Part shown: positions 47,896-60,288 of the stretch, one piece after another
How positions within the stretch are numbered: position 1 is the stretch's first letter
Layout: every line of letters begins with the position of its first letter
Assembly (NCBI RefSeq): GCF_001625215.2
Contig: NC_030385.2
Span: 4,705,135-4,769,134, forward strand
Source: Daucus carota subsp. sativus
Taxonomy: Eukaryota > Streptophyta > Magnoliopsida > Apiales > Apiaceae
Length of the DNA stretch: 64,000 bases
Direction: 5' to 3'
The notes under the pieces: model-generated
The model's database searches: none
Told to the model about the DNA's origin: nothing
Seen by the model: the letters and a program-made list of their open reading frames with translations, nothing else
Position numbers and translations under genes: made by a program

Positions 47896-48594
47896 TAGGG
47901 CTGTAATGAGTTGATACGCTCGATAACAGCTCGGTGTTCGGTTCGAAAAAAGCTCGATTCGAACTCGGTTCGATTCTTAAAAGAGTCGATCTTGAGCACA
48001 ATTTTAAGGTTCGTTTTATTAACGAGCTGAACTTGAGCACAGTAGAGTTCGACTCGATAGTTCGTGAACAAGTTCGAATTATGAGTTTGTGAACTTGGCT
48101 CGTGAGCGGAGTTCGTGAACTCGGCTCGTGAGCATGGTTCTTTAACTCGGCCCATGAATATGGTTTGTGAACTTTAATTTATTTATTATGAATTTATGAT
48201 TCCTTATAGCATAAATTAAAATTATTGTTAGAATTTTAATTTATTTTGTTTAATTAAATTAAATAACAAAAAAGCTCGTAAATAAATTTATGAGCATAAA
48301 CTAGTTCGTTAGCAAAGTTTATTAAACAAGCTCGTGAACAAAATTAATAAGCGGTTGGTGAGCAAAAATTCGTGATACATGTTCGTGAGCGTAAATTAAT
48401 GAGCGGTTCGTAATCAAAAGCTCGTGAGACATGTTCGTGAGCGGTACGCGAGCCGTTCGTGAACAGAGTTAATCCTTAATGAGTCGATCCTCAAACAAAA
48501 TTTTTGGCTCGATCCAAGCTCGAGTTCGCTAAATTTTTAACAAACGATACACGAGCACTCTAGAGTTCGGCTCGGCTCGACTCATTTACCCCTA
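47896..48594. mobile_element. hAT-like element, imperfect TSD
   Basis: A 699-bp element with ends TAGGGCTGTAATGAGT and ACTCATTTACCCCTAA (inverted, a few mismatches). The flanks ATCCGATC and ATCCTGTC agree at six of eight positions. Subterminal sequence is dominated by GCTCGTGAAC, GTTCGATTCG and GGCTCG motifs. It begins 37 bp after the preceding hAT-like element. Confidence 0.75.
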
Positions 48595-48610
48595 ATCCTG
48601 TCAAAATAAA

Positions 48611-48790
48611 GGGTTAAATATCAAAGTGATCACTGAAGTGGAGGTCATATATCACTTTGCTCACTAATCTTAACGGGGTCTCATTTCAATCATTAAAGTC
48701 ACAATAAATATCAATCGAGTACCTCCAAATTATAGTTCAAATTATTTATAGAGTTTGACACATTATTTTTGAATATTAACACAATGAGTT
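48611..48790. repeat. Left arm of the palindromic repeat family
   Basis: Begins GGGTTAAATATCAAAGTGAT and continues with CTGAAGTGGAGGTCATATAT, CATTAAAGTCACAATAAATA and GTACCTCCAAATTATAGTTC, matching the left arm of 20959-21510. The other arm is missing. Confidence 0.85.
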
Positions 48791-50099
48791 TTGATCTTTT
48801 ACACATAATGTGTATTGTAATACAAATATATATATTTACATATCATTTTTCAATTTTTTCTTTAAATAAAATTTAAAATCTACTACTATCTCTGTCCCTC
48901 TCATTTCTTTACACTTTTTTTGCATTACTCGACACACATTTTATGGTGCATATTAAACATACTTCCATAACTTTTTAAATTTTTTTTATGTATAAAAATT
49001 TAGATATTAAAATTTTCTTTTTATTCAAAATAAAAAAGTTCACTATATGCGTGCTGAGCCTCCTGTCCCCCAATGTAAATAATTGCAGGGGAAGGAGGGT
49101 GTGTAATTTTATTAAAAAAATTAAAAAATAATAATAATCTATTAAATATATATTTTTTATATTTCAAATTACCTGTAAAAATTTAAATTATCATTATTTT
49201 GAAGCAGAACTATTATGAAAACTTTTTCCCGTAGAATCCATCTTTTTACAATCGGATAAAAGTGTAAAAACCCATTAAAGCCTGGTCCATTTTTGTGGGA
49301 CAAATGTAAATACCAATATTTTCTCTTATAGAATCCAACCATATCCAAAGATATTCAGGTAATCGGGTAAAAGTGTACAACCCCTTTGAGTCTGGTCCAT
49401 TTTCATCTTCTCCAGGCGCATGTTAGTCACCAGCACTATGACAAACCAAAAAAGAAAAAGAAGTAATATTTTAGTAGCAGCCGAGCAATAAGCCAATACA
49501 AAAATCCCATCTTGTTGTTTTTATTTTTTGCAAAGTGCCAACACTCAGCACCCTCTCAAAAAGCTGGGCCGATTTGCTCCATGCTATCCTGCGCTTCTCC
49601 AGCTGCAAAATGAGAAATATCTGCCTTACAATTCGGTCCAGCTGCTAATCTTTGCTGCTCTTTGTTCTCATGACTTCTGCTGACTCTTGTTTTTCAGGTG
49701 CTAATTATCTTTACTTACATTTCTTGAGAATTCACCCTCAAGTTTCAATCTTTTCATAACCCCACCTCACAAATATTTAAAAGTTTCAATCTTTTTATGA
49801 CCCCAGCTCAGAATTTTGTACATATGTATTCAAATTTCAATCTTTTTGAAACCCCAGTTCCTATATATGTTTCTTGAGCAAGATTTGTGCTGGTTGATCT
49901 GTTCTTGGTTTAAGTTTTGTTGTTTGGATTTGGTCTTTGTAAAGGGTGTGAAAAGATTGTTGTAGACTTGTAGCTATGGAAGTTTTCTAGTATTGACTAT
50001 TTAGAATTAGGATATAGAGGGGTTGATTCGAGGTTGAAATTCTGGTGTTCTGAGGATTGGTGTGGTTGGTTGTTGAGCTGAGTTTGAATTAAGGTGGTG
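48791..50099 (+). promoter_or_regulatory. Upstream region of TOC1
   Basis: The part to about 49090 includes a degraded Stowaway-like sequence. From about 49500 the sequence becomes more mixed and probably holds the promoter and a long 5' UTR; CT-rich stretches and three spaced TTTCAATCTTTTT repeats stand at 49742-49840. Confidence 0.4.
49614..49622 (+). promoter_or_regulatory. Evening-element-like motif before TOC1
   Basis: GAAATATCT agrees with eight of nine positions of the evening element AAAATATCT and contains its AATATCT core. It lies about 480 bp before the TOC1 start codon. In Arabidopsis CCA1 and LHY repress TOC1 through such an element. A nine-base motif can occur by chance, so function is inferred. 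Confidence 0.4.
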
Positions 50100-53000
50100 A
50101 TGGAGAGGGGTGAGATGGTTTTGGGTAAAGGCGGCGGGAATAATGGAAAGGGAGGTGATGGTTTTATTGATAGGAGCAAAGTCAGGATCTTGCTATGTGA
50201 TTCTGATTCGAAGAGATTGGATGAGGCTTTTACTCTTCTCTGCAAATGTTCATATCAAGGTATCCATATCTGCACTTTTTATGTGTGTGTGTTTGTGATA
50301 GAATTCCATAATATTTTAGCTTTAGATCGAGTTAGAAATTTGAATGATCACCAATATGAAGGGAAGAGAGTTATCCCTACTTAATCAGTAGTAGTATTTA
50401 ACGTAAATAGAGAATTATGCTTCTCAATGAAAATTTTACAAGGAAAAAGCAGCACTTTTTTTAATAGCAGTGATGAGAATTGAAATTTGAACTATAAAGA
50501 AAAAAGTGATATGTGAATGTTTTCCACAACTGTAAATGATGTTTCTCTTCTTCAAGTGGAGATTATATGTCTTCGTAAGGTTCTCTTACACTTTCTATTC
50601 ATGTGCTGTCAACCTTTTTGAAAGAAATTATTCTTCTTGTGGGGAAATGAAAATGCGGTTGCTTTATTTTCTCAGATTATACTTCCTCAGATTATACTTC
50701 TTAACTAGTACAACATTGGGTGCAAACCTCTTCCTGGTGCATATAGTTGACCATATCTTAAAGAATGTTGTCGGAAAATTTCCATTGCTATATTTATAAT
50801 ATTATTTAATTTTTTCCTTTGCAGTCACTTCTGTGAGATCTCCACGACAAGTTATTGGAGCTCTGAATGCCGAGGGGCCGGATATAGATATTATTCTTTC
50901 AGAAGTTGACCTTCCCATGGCTAAAGGCCTTAAATTGCTAAAATACATAACAAGGGATAACACTTTACGACGCATTCCAGTAATCAGTAAGCGTGTTTTT
51001 TTCCCGTAGTTTCTTGAGTTTTTCCTCGGAGCACTTGATCTTGATAAACTATTTGAACTTAGAGAGTAATGCTTATTATTGTACTGTTTATTTTTGTATC
51101 AAGTGATGTCTGCGCAGGATGAAGTGTCTGTTGTTGTGAAGTGCTTGAGACTTGGAGCAGCTGACTATCTTGTGAAGCCTTTGCGCACTAATGAACTTTT
51201 GAACCTGTGGACTCACATGTGGAGAAGGAGGCGAATGGTAAACAGAGCTGATCTTGTTACATATTTTATAATATAGCAACCTGCCTTGCCTTAAAGATGC
51301 TGCTATATGCTTGTAGCAATCTTCCTCCTCGATATTATTTTTTGAATTGTGAAAGCAGGGATGCAAGTATCTATCCCATTAGCTACAACCGTTCTCTACT
51401 AGTCAGGGGCTAGGCCCATTGTCATGCTTAATTAATATTATGCTGCAGAACCTAACATAGAGTCCAAACTACTTGGAGTTTGACTTTCTGATCCCACCTG
51501 CTCATAAGATATTTGCCTTGTAAGGTGTCATTTTCATTATTACGTTATTGGGATAATCTCGTAGTTACTGTTATTCTTTTTCTTGTAAACAGCTTGGACT
51601 GCCAGAGAAGAACATAGTAAACTATGACTTTGATCCTGTGGCATCAGATCCCAGCGATGCTAATACAAATAGCACAACGTTGTTTTCAGATGATACTGAT
51701 GATAGGTCACGGAAGAATGCAAATCCGGAAACATGTTTATCAACATATCAGGAAGACAATGTGAGTATGATTCACGAAAAAGTATTGACTTGTCTATATG
51801 CATTAAGTTGCATTATAATCAGCAATAACTAAAGAAGGAGGCTCTCTATGTTGTGAGATTACTCGAACTGCTGTAAACCTCCCACAAAATTTGTCCAGCT
51901 ATTACAAATTTTGTTGTTGTCGAAGTCGTTTAGAATGGGGAATCGACTAACAAAACACATAGCCTGCTTATCTTAAAAAATCCTACAGATAAATCAGTAG
52001 GCAGTGGTAGATAATGAATCTGTGTACATTGTTTTTAAGGTTTTTGCTTCTTGTAAATGTCTGCTCAGTGTATTTTCTTTTAATAAATTTCTATTATATG
52101 TATCTTAACTATGTAAAGTTAGTGGGATTGCAATTACTGCATTTTGAATTCCGTGATCTGTGATACTGTTAAATTTCTAGCCCAAACTGGCTACAAATAA
52201 CAGTGTTCTAAAATCAAAATTGCTAGTTATTTTATTATCTTGCGTAATTATAAAGATAAAATATGTAGGAGAAAAGATTAAGTATGTCTTTCTCTTGTTC
52301 AATTACCGAGGCTCAAATTTGCTTATACTAACATTTTTTTTCCTGGGTTTTAAATAACTTAGAATACAATAGCCACTATTGCGGCATTGGAGGCAATACC
52401 ACCAACAGATATATCGGCAGCATATTTCCCTGATCCACCAGTTACAAGCAATCAGCAAAGAGGTGAGCGGCTTCCTGTGCTACATATATTACCTGCTCAT
52501 CTTTATCTGCTCAATCTTATATACTTCTATGAGCCATGGTAAATCAAGTTGCACTGAATTTACATCACTACTAGTAAAATAATATCTTCTTTAGAGAAAA
52601 ATTGACCTATCTAATCCGTAGGGTCATTTAAACTCTGGAGTTTTCTCTACTAGGCTAAATGACTTTGTGGCCTTGCAATTAGGAGATATGGAGCTAAAAC
52701 TGAAAAATGTTTGTAGAAGAGAAATATGCATGCATCTTTTTCGAGGGAGAAATTGGCTTTGCTTTGCCAGTCATATATTATGTTTCTCGAACTCGGCTAC
52801 GAGTGTCCAACATGGATACTTGTCCAAGTATCGGACTCAGGAACATTTTAAACATTATACATGTTTTTGGCGTAAAATAAGTGTCCAAGTCCGAGTGTCC
52901 ATGTCTGAGTCGAGTGTTCGACGCAGGTAGTCGAAGGTAAAACGAAGAATCCGAGTAACATAACTCATTTATAAAGATTTTGTGAGGTTGCGATTGAGGA

Positions 53001-56000
53001 GCTTCCTTCTTAATTTCAGATGGATATTTCTACTGTTGATTACCTTTGAAAACCAGTAAACCTAGTACTTGACTGAGAAAACATGCTGAAACTGTGGCAG
53101 TCAGTGTTATTAAACGCGATATGCGCACCAAAGCGCAAAGGCCTTACGGGGCATAGCGCAATGCGCAAAGCGCCGATTCATCGAAAACATGTAAAATATA
53201 CATATTTAGACAATATATATTGTAAAACATTATATACTTATAGATAATAAAACATTAATAAGCAAAAGTCAGTCATCAAAAATGATAATGCAACCAGAAT
53301 ACCTAGAAATTCAAAGCCTAGAATAGTTTAAAGGCAGAGTGGCAAAGAAATGCGAAGTTATCCGCTAAATCACTAATCATCTTCTTCGTCTTCATCAATA
53401 TTCACAAAATCATCTTCTTCACTATTTTGATTTGGATCTTCAACATATTCAATTTCTTGTTCGTCATTCTCAATGATATACATCCCTATGTATATGCATG
53501 TATATATATGTATCCTATGTATATATATGTATATAGCTTATGTATCTGCTACATATCTATATGTACATACATACATATATATATATATCATATATGTATG
53601 TATATACAAGTATAAGAAGATGAGGTATATGTATGTTTATCGTATGTAATTAAGAGAGAGAGTTCAGAGCAAGAAAAAAAGTATAACTAAAAGAGAGATA
53701 ATTATAAGAGAGAGTCCAGAGGAAAAAATAAGTAGATTTGCCCAGTTATGTTTGTTTCTCGGCTGCTAGGTAGTGTTTTTAGGGGTTTTTTTATGACCCG
53801 TGTCTATTTAAAGAGCTTAGTCAATGGCCCAGTCAAGTCAGTCAACCTCCTAGTGAATTGTTAGAAAAGCGCGCTTTTTTTGCGCTTTTCGCATCTCGCT
53901 TAATCCCAAGAAGCGCAGAAATGCGCTCGCATCATTGAACTCGCATCGCATATACAAAGCGATGCGCATCAGCTGCGCTTTGATGCGCTTCTCGCTTATG
54001 CGCGCGCATACGCTTTTAACAACACTGGTGGCAGTTTTTGCTAATGTTGTAAAATAACGGCGTGGTAGGAAGCACCGACTCGGGTACGGCGACACGGGAC
54101 ACAGGACACGGGATACGGGGATTCGCCAATTAGCAAAGAGTCCTGGATACGGGACACGGCAAAAAATAAATAGTAATATAAAATATATAATTTATATATG
54201 TTAGAATATTAAACAACTTCACACTTGAACTCATTGTCCCACTCATATATTTATATAATCAAGTGATCTTTAGCAAATAGATATATAGAATGTATGTATA
54301 TATAGGCTTTTGCGTATATATATGAGATTGAAAGATGAAAAACAGAGAGAGATAGCTAAACATTTATATACATATAGAATTTGTATACATATAAAAGACG
54401 ACTGGTATTAGGCTATAAACATTACTGGGCCTTTTTTAAAGTTGGGCAGAAGTTTTGGTTGCATGTCGGCTGCATTTGCGTTCCGACACGCCTCATGGCG
54501 TATCCGATACGTACTCAGCCGTGTCGGTGCCGTGTCCCCGTATCAGCCGTGTCCGACACGCATACGGCAGCCTTTTTGCCGTGTCCGTGCTTCCTAGGGC
54601 GTGGCACTTTGTCTATAAATAAAGAGATCACGTGCTTGTTTACATTTCCTGATCATTTCATACTTTCCCAAGTCAACAATGAATCTCTCATGTGATAGAA
54701 CTATTATTACTAGATACTGGGCATGTTTGGCTGAATTTATATTGCAAATATAAGGACTTATTGGAGAAAAGAATTATATTTACATACTACTTTTGGCATT
54801 ACGTATTGAAGGAGAGTTTAACATTCCTTATTTGTAGAATTTACATTTACATACTACTTTTGGCATTACGTATTGAAGGAGAGTTTAACAGTCCTTATTT
54901 GTAGAATTAAGTACTTGTTTTCAGAAAAAAATATACACATTTACATACTTTTCCAGAAATAAATGAGTATTTCTGGAAAATAAGATAAGCCAAATGGGCA
55001 TCTTTAATTACTCAAATAAGTGCCATGAAATAATCTAGGAATTTATTATCAGCTATGATATTTAGAATCCTGTCTTTAATCTTCAGATTAAAATCGTAAT
55101 AGTTGTATTTTTCTTTTTTGTCATAGTAATAGTTGTATTTTCAACGTGCTTTTTCTCCCCCATAATTGTTTTAGGTCCAAAGAAGAGTGAACTAAGGATA
55201 GGTGAATCATCGGCTTTCTTTGCATATGTCAAGTCAGGGTTGCTTAAGAGCAGTTCCCAAGTTGTTATACCTGCTGATGAAAATCCTATTGAGCAGCTGA
55301 GGATAGAGAAGAAGTTCAGTACATGGAGTGGACAAATGTTTAATGATACACAAGGGAATGTAGACAAAGAGACGCACAATAATCATATACAGATAGATGA
55401 ACTTCAACGAGGTAAAAGCATTCCTGTTTCTTTCACCGCGGACACGCCTTCTCCTCCGCATCAGGCGGATACATCTCAACAGAGGAACTCAAAGCCGGAA
55501 GGGTTCTCTCAGGCGCAAATGCTTCCCCCTCATGGTGCACACCATGATATGTCACGGTTTGGACATTATCCTTATTTTGTTCCAGGTCATATGAATCAAG
55601 TTATGATGTCAACTCCGTCAATGTACCAAAAGGACCTGCAGGATCCACCAAATAGTGCTCCTTCAACTTTGTTGCATCAAAACAATCATGTACCATATTG
55701 TCCTCCTCATATGCCTGGAGTGGCCCCATTCCCATATTACCCTGTTAATGTCTGCTTACAACCCGGCCAAATGCTTACACCACACCCTTGGATGAATTAT
55801 GGAGGGTCTTCCACTGATGGGAAGCCTAGTAAAGTTGATCGAAGGGAGGCTGCTTTGCTCAAGTTCAGGCAAAAGAGGAAACAACGCTGTTTTGATAAGA
55901 AGATCAGGTATGTCAACCGGAAAAAGCTTGCTGAAAAGAGGCCCCGTGTGAGGGGACAATTTGTGAGGAAGGTAAATGGATTAAACGTGGATCTGAATGG

Positions 56001-56061
56001 ACAACCTACTTCTGCTGATTTTGATGATGACGAAGAGGATGAAGATGAATATGAAGAGTAA
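50100..56061 (+). CDS. TOC1: Pseudo-response regulator TOC1/PRR1, clock protein
   Basis: Core component of the plant circadian clock: a nuclear DNA-binding repressor of morning genes such as CCA1 and LHY. Six exons, 50100-50259, 50825-50986, 51104-51237, 51593-51760, 52363-52462, 55175-56061, giving 536 residues, somewhat shorter than Arabidopsis TOC1 (618). Residues ~27-145 form the pseudo-receiver: [13 protein letters not shown], then [12 protein letters not shown] where E80 replaces the phospho-accepting Asp, and [14 protein letters not shown] with K132. A variable middle follows, rich in Pro, His and Asn. The CCT domain is at about 463-507 ([20 protein letters not shown], then [11 protein letters not shown]), and an acidic tail ends the protein. 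Intron 5 is 2.7 kb and contains three transposon-like elements. ATG at 50100 is chosen as the first in-frame ATG after in-frame GTG codons. Confidence 0.97.
52779..52962. mobile_element. TATGTT-type MITE in TOC1 intron 5
   Basis: Opens TATGTTTCTCGAACTCGG and closes AATCCGAGTAACATA, an imperfect inverted pair. Inside are GTGTCCAA/GTCCGAGTGTCC motifs shared with 30285-30475. No target duplication was resolved. Confidence 0.55.
53102..54027. mobile_element. Non-autonomous hAT-like element with perfect 8-bp TSD, in TOC1 intron 5
   Basis: A 926-bp element with ends CAGTGTTATTAAACGCG and CGCTTTTAACAACACTG (inverted, two mismatches). GTGGCAGT is duplicated at 53094-53101 and 54028-54035. Subterminal motifs are AAAGCGCAA/ATGCGC on both sides. 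The centre contains a TA- and TG-rich microsatellite at about 53480-53610. No transposase. Confidence 0.93.
54066..54596. mobile_element. Non-autonomous hAT-like element with 8-bp TSD, in TOC1 intron 5
   Basis: A 531-bp element with ends TAGGAAGCACCGACTCGG and GCCGTGTCCGTGCTTCCTA. The flanks CGGCGTGG (54058-54065) and GGGCGTGG (54597-54604) differ at one position. The left end carries GACACGGGACAC repeats, the right end CGTGTCCGACACG and GCCGTGTCC. It starts 38 bp after the previous element ends. Confidence 0.9.
54756..54908. repeat. Tandem duplication in TOC1 intron 5
   Basis: ACATACTACTTTTGGCATTA with its continuation CGTATTGAAGGAGAGTTTAA and TTATTTGTAGAATT occurs twice, at about 54780-54840 and 54849-54906. 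Confidence 0.85.
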
Positions 56062-57132
56062 GCAACTTCTTGAGCTTCTGTGCAGGATGATGTCCCGTTG
56101 TTTGTATGGCAAACTACAGTATCATTCCTTTGCGGGCTTTGCATGATATCTCCTTAGGCTAATAGTAGTACTTTGTTTATCTGGTTCCCTCTGCCTTAAT
56201 ATTAGATACTGCTGATCATGAACAAAAAAACGCTGAATCTTCTTTGGAATTATGATTGCAACGGACAAAAATCACATTGTGAATGCAATATACTGCTTCC
56301 ATCATCTTGACCAACTGTCTGCTAACACAATTTGCTGCCAGACCTCTCCTTATGTTGCAGAAGAATGGCTTATAGTCGGGCTGAATGAACTGCAACCGTT
56401 AATGCTGTCTCGTTGATATCTTCCTTTACAGCACACAGATAACCATCTGCTTAGCATCACAGTATTTATCCGTGGACAACTTCATAGTTCATAGTACAAT
56501 ACGTGAAGTTTTGGACGGGAGTGTTCCTGAGCAATTTTGAAATTGACTGGAGCCTTGTGTTTAAATACTTAGAAGGTAGCAAAGTTTCTTGTTCAATCAA
56601 CTTGTAATATGCTCCTATGTTTATCCGGCAGAGTATATATTAAAAGGAGTAGAACCATACTATATCGCTGATAACATGATCCAGACAATTTTTCTTGTAA
56701 GATTTCACTGTAAAAAATAAAACATAAGTCCTTTTAGTGAGATGTATTTTATTTAGTTCTACTTGTGGTAAGAAAATAGCCCAGTGGCAAAGGCCATGGG
56801 AACCATGTTGATGATTGTGTTGGTCTGTTGAGTATGTTGGATGTCTAATACTAGCAAGATACTCAAGATGTTTCAATACATTCTTTAATACACACAGCAT
56901 CTATATTTGGCATTTGCTAATTCCAAGTGCTGATACATCATCTGTCATCACATTTCCGATAACAAAATACATGGATTTCAAAACAAGCATCAAAGTTAGT
57001 TTAGTCGCTGAGGGAATATGGAAGGCAGGGAAAAATAGCGAAAGAGAGCAAGCATTTTACAAAAATAGTACACACATCCACTATGTAAAATTCTGCAGGA
57101 ATGGGGTCTGAGTAGCGGCCTAGCCGAATAGG
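56062..57132. other. Spacer between convergent TOC1 and VTI1 genes
   Basis: Holds the 3' UTR of TOC1 from the left and of the VTI1-type gene from the right. No additional gene; short frames at 56640-57208 are incidental. Confidence 0.5.
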
Positions 57133-59893
57133 CTAACGGGACAGCTTGAAATAAAGGATCAATATGATTGCAAGTACAAGCACAACAATGATGGAACCGA
57201 TGATCCATTTATTTCTGCTCATCCTTCTTGACATTGAGGTCAGTAGCTTCTTGCTCCTGCCAATGTTGTCATCCACCCCATGAAGCTGCAAAAAGTAATG
57301 AGCTTTCTGAATAATGCCACCAGCTTATTGTCTTGGTCAACATGAAAGAGTAAAAAAAATCTGGGTGGGTGGGTGGGTTTGGGGGGGGGGGGGGGGGGGG
57401 GGGGGGGTTGTTAAACATATCCCCATAAGAGAAAACACATAAAATGGTGTAAACCAATGAGTCACCGGAACATATCTATGAAACTATACCGTGTTGTTGG
57501 CATGGAGGAGAGACTGGCGTTGTTGGTGCAAATCATGAAGGATAGAAACACCAAGTTCCTCAGTTTCCAGCATCGCTCTTCTGCTTTCCTGGATTCTGCT
57601 GCTGGAATGGTTCAATTTCTCGGTTGACATTAGTAACCTTCCTCTTTGATCAGTAGAATGCTGTGACACCATTGATCATTGTATTATAGAACACATTTTA
57701 TTCACGAGATTAACAAATTATCAAAAATGTATGGGGCAGTTGGTCAGATCCACTATCCAGTACATATCTCCTAGTTGGAGTAGGAGGCTACTATAACAAT
57801 CTAATGGAAAAAAAAATTAGAACGGAAAAGTCAGCAAAAACTCTATCCTCAACCCATGTATTATGTGAACAGAGTATGTGACCACAAAAGAATCGTGGTT
57901 GAAATTATATAGTTCTAGTTGTAACTTTTAGTTGTGTGCTTTGATTCAGGGACATCTTAAAAAATTATTGTCTGCAAGTTAAAACCAAAAATAGTACAAA
58001 TAAACTTCATCTATTATACAAGAGTTCCATTGGGTGTTAAATATTTTAAACGGACACCTTCAAGTGTATCAGCTGGTGCCTGGTTGTGTTGAGCTAAGTA
58101 ACATTTAAAATCAAAAGAAATAAAAGTCACATGTATAGTTTGTAAATATATGATATGCTTAATGCACAGCACCAACATTCCTTGATGATACATTAAATTA
58201 AGCAAAGACCAAGGTTGTTAAGGGCCTAGGCGTTCAGGCAATCCAGAAGCGCCAGTGAACTGCCTAGACGCCTAGGAGTTCTAGTATATATACATTATGC
58301 ACTCATACTTTATATATTTATCTGTACTTTATTTAATAGAGTGAAATACCTTTTTTCAATTTAGATTAATATAATGTATATGGCTACATTCATAATATTT
58401 CAATTTCAATAAATGGGACTGTAAATATGTTTTAGCATAATACGTAATTAATATCTATGGTTGATCATTAAATTGCCTAATGGATGCCTAAGGACGCCCA
58501 AAATCCACAAGGCTCGCACCCCAAGGTGGGCTGGAGGCCTACCCATAATTTACCACCTTTCCGCCTAGGTAATTCCTCGACATTGACAACCATGAGATCA
58601 ACAGATCAATATCAGCCACGTATGGACGATATGGAAACAGGCCAAGTGTCTGGCTCCCAAATATCTTGAAATATTCCATGTTTTTGGCTCAGAATAAGGT
58701 GTTAAGCATGCTCAAGTTTGAGCCCGGTTGTTGAGTGGTCAATATGTGTATTCAATAAATAAATAAATAGGCAACATTGAACAACCCAAAGAATGAAAAA
58801 TCAACGCGAAATATTTCAAAGACATGAAGAGACTGGACAGTGGTACCATGTTTGCATCTGTCAATCCTGATTCGAAGAGTTGATCTCGTGCCTGAGTGGC
58901 ATTGGCTGATGTGATCTGTTTGACTCCACTTTTAAGATTATTGAGATCATTCTTATATTCACGTAACTTGGCAAGAAGCATAGCCTTTACACTTGGTGGC
59001 AAACTCCTAGCTTCAAGGTCCATCTTATGAATCTAAACATAACGGGCAAACAGTTAATTTAGTATAAAGAGGGTAGATGATTCAGGCACACAAGACTAGT
59101 TTGTGCATTACCAAAGACTCAGCATCATCCAATCCAGCTTTTATCTCAGAAACTTTCTGCTTTTTCTGCTCTGTTAGAAAATTGCACGAGAAATTAGAAA
59201 TAAACATTAGCATGAGAAGTAGTATTTTCAGTTTTGCTGACTGGTAATATCAAGGACCTTTGACCGAATCATGTTTTCTTAGCCTGGAAAGCAGTTACAT
59301 ATTAAAGAACAATCATCAAGCAAAGTGCAAAATATGGTGAACTGAAAATGCCCCCTTATAATGTAATTAAATCAGCAAGTATCAAAAACATGCAACAAGC
59401 CAACAACTATCTCAACTTGCAAGTACTAGATCTTATAAAATGTAAAAATCTGCCCAAATTATAAACACGTAGCTTGACCAACATTATGACCTTAAGACGA
59501 GCTTAAACATATGGCTCTACCATCACGCATAATCACACTTGTATCCTGGAACTATACACCGAATAATCCTAAGATTACATCATCATATCAAACCTTTAAA
59601 CATCATCTCTAAAAGCTAAACACTCTCGATTCCTTCTTACCAATTCATCAGAAAACCCCGAACCTCGCAATTTATCTATACTCACAGAATCCACACCAAC
59701 TAACTTATCTCAAAAGTTGTTACACACACAAAAAACACCTCTATGAACTACCACAATCCAACAACAACAATGTGAGTACTAAAAGGCATCATTTCTCACC
59801 TCCCTGGAGGACCGCAGCAGAGGTACACTTTCGCGATAAACTCGAAGAAATTTCACAGTATTGCCTCTCATATCCCTCAAACACCTGACTCAT
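57133..59893 (-). CDS. VTI11: VTI1-type Qb-SNARE (vesicle transport v-SNARE)
   Basis: Tail-anchored SNARE that acts in vesicle fusion between the trans-Golgi network, prevacuolar compartment and vacuole. Five exons on the minus strand, 59893-59800, 59170-59112, 59032-58847, 57660-57490, 57285-57133, give 220 residues, against 221 for Arabidopsis VTI11. The N-terminal three-helix domain begins MSQVFEGYERQYCEISSSL and continues with AGLDDAESL and SLPPSVKAMLLAKLREYKND. The Qb SNARE motif runs from about RLLMSTEKLNHSS through ESRRAMLETEELGVSILHDL and HQQRQSLLHANN to GVDDNIGRSKKLL. A C-terminal membrane anchor follows (WIIGSIIVVLVLAIILILYF). The exon 4 acceptor at 57660 gives TDANMHSTDQRGR, which matches the family spacing. 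The tail resembles VTI11 more than VTI12, so the symbol is a best guess. Confidence 0.95.
57361..57407 (+). repeat. G-rich tract with 27-G run in VTI1 intron 4
   Basis: CTGGGTGGGTGGGTGGGTTT is followed by about 27 consecutive G. It can form G-quadruplex structures on this strand, while the pre-mRNA carries the C-rich complement. The homopolymer length may not be accurate. Confidence 0.9.
58210..58594. mobile_element. hAT-like element in VTI1 intron 3
   Basis: Opens CAAGGTTGTTAAGGGCCTAG and closes GACATTGACAACCATG, an imperfect inverted pair. Subterminal GCCTAGGCG/CGCCTAGG motifs sit at both ends, as in the other hAT-like elements here. No convincing 8-bp duplication was seen. Confidence 0.55.
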
Positions 59894-60288
59894 CTTGCCC
59901 CCAATTACCTTCCAAAACCACCACAAAATATATTATTAACTTTTCAACTCAAAACTCAAAAAGCTACAAACTTTATACAGATTACAGAAAATCTTGATCA
60001 ATTCATTAATCATATAATACATTTTGATCCGATGCTTGAAATAGATACACGAGATTGATCAAGAACACATAAACATATATAACAACCAGCAGAATGGCAA
60101 TAAAATTAAATTATGGAAATGAAAATGAAAATGCGTACCGGACTTGGGTCGGTGGGTGATTAAACAACAAGATTCACGGCGCCGGGTAATCGGAACTCGC
60201 CGGAGGGTGGTCGGAAGGTGAGTACGCTTTATAATTTTGTGTATGTGCATATATAATAGAAGCAGATTAACGTAAGTAATAATGACAA
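59894..60288 (-). promoter_or_regulatory. VTI1 5' UTR and proximal promoter
   Basis: On the minus strand a good donor (CCAAGTCCGGTACGC, cut near 60137) and acceptor (GTGGTTTTGGAAG before the start codon, near 59909) suggest an intron in the 5' UTR. The first non-coding exon would then lie at about 60138-60190. This is inferred from splice consensus only. Confidence 0.4.
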
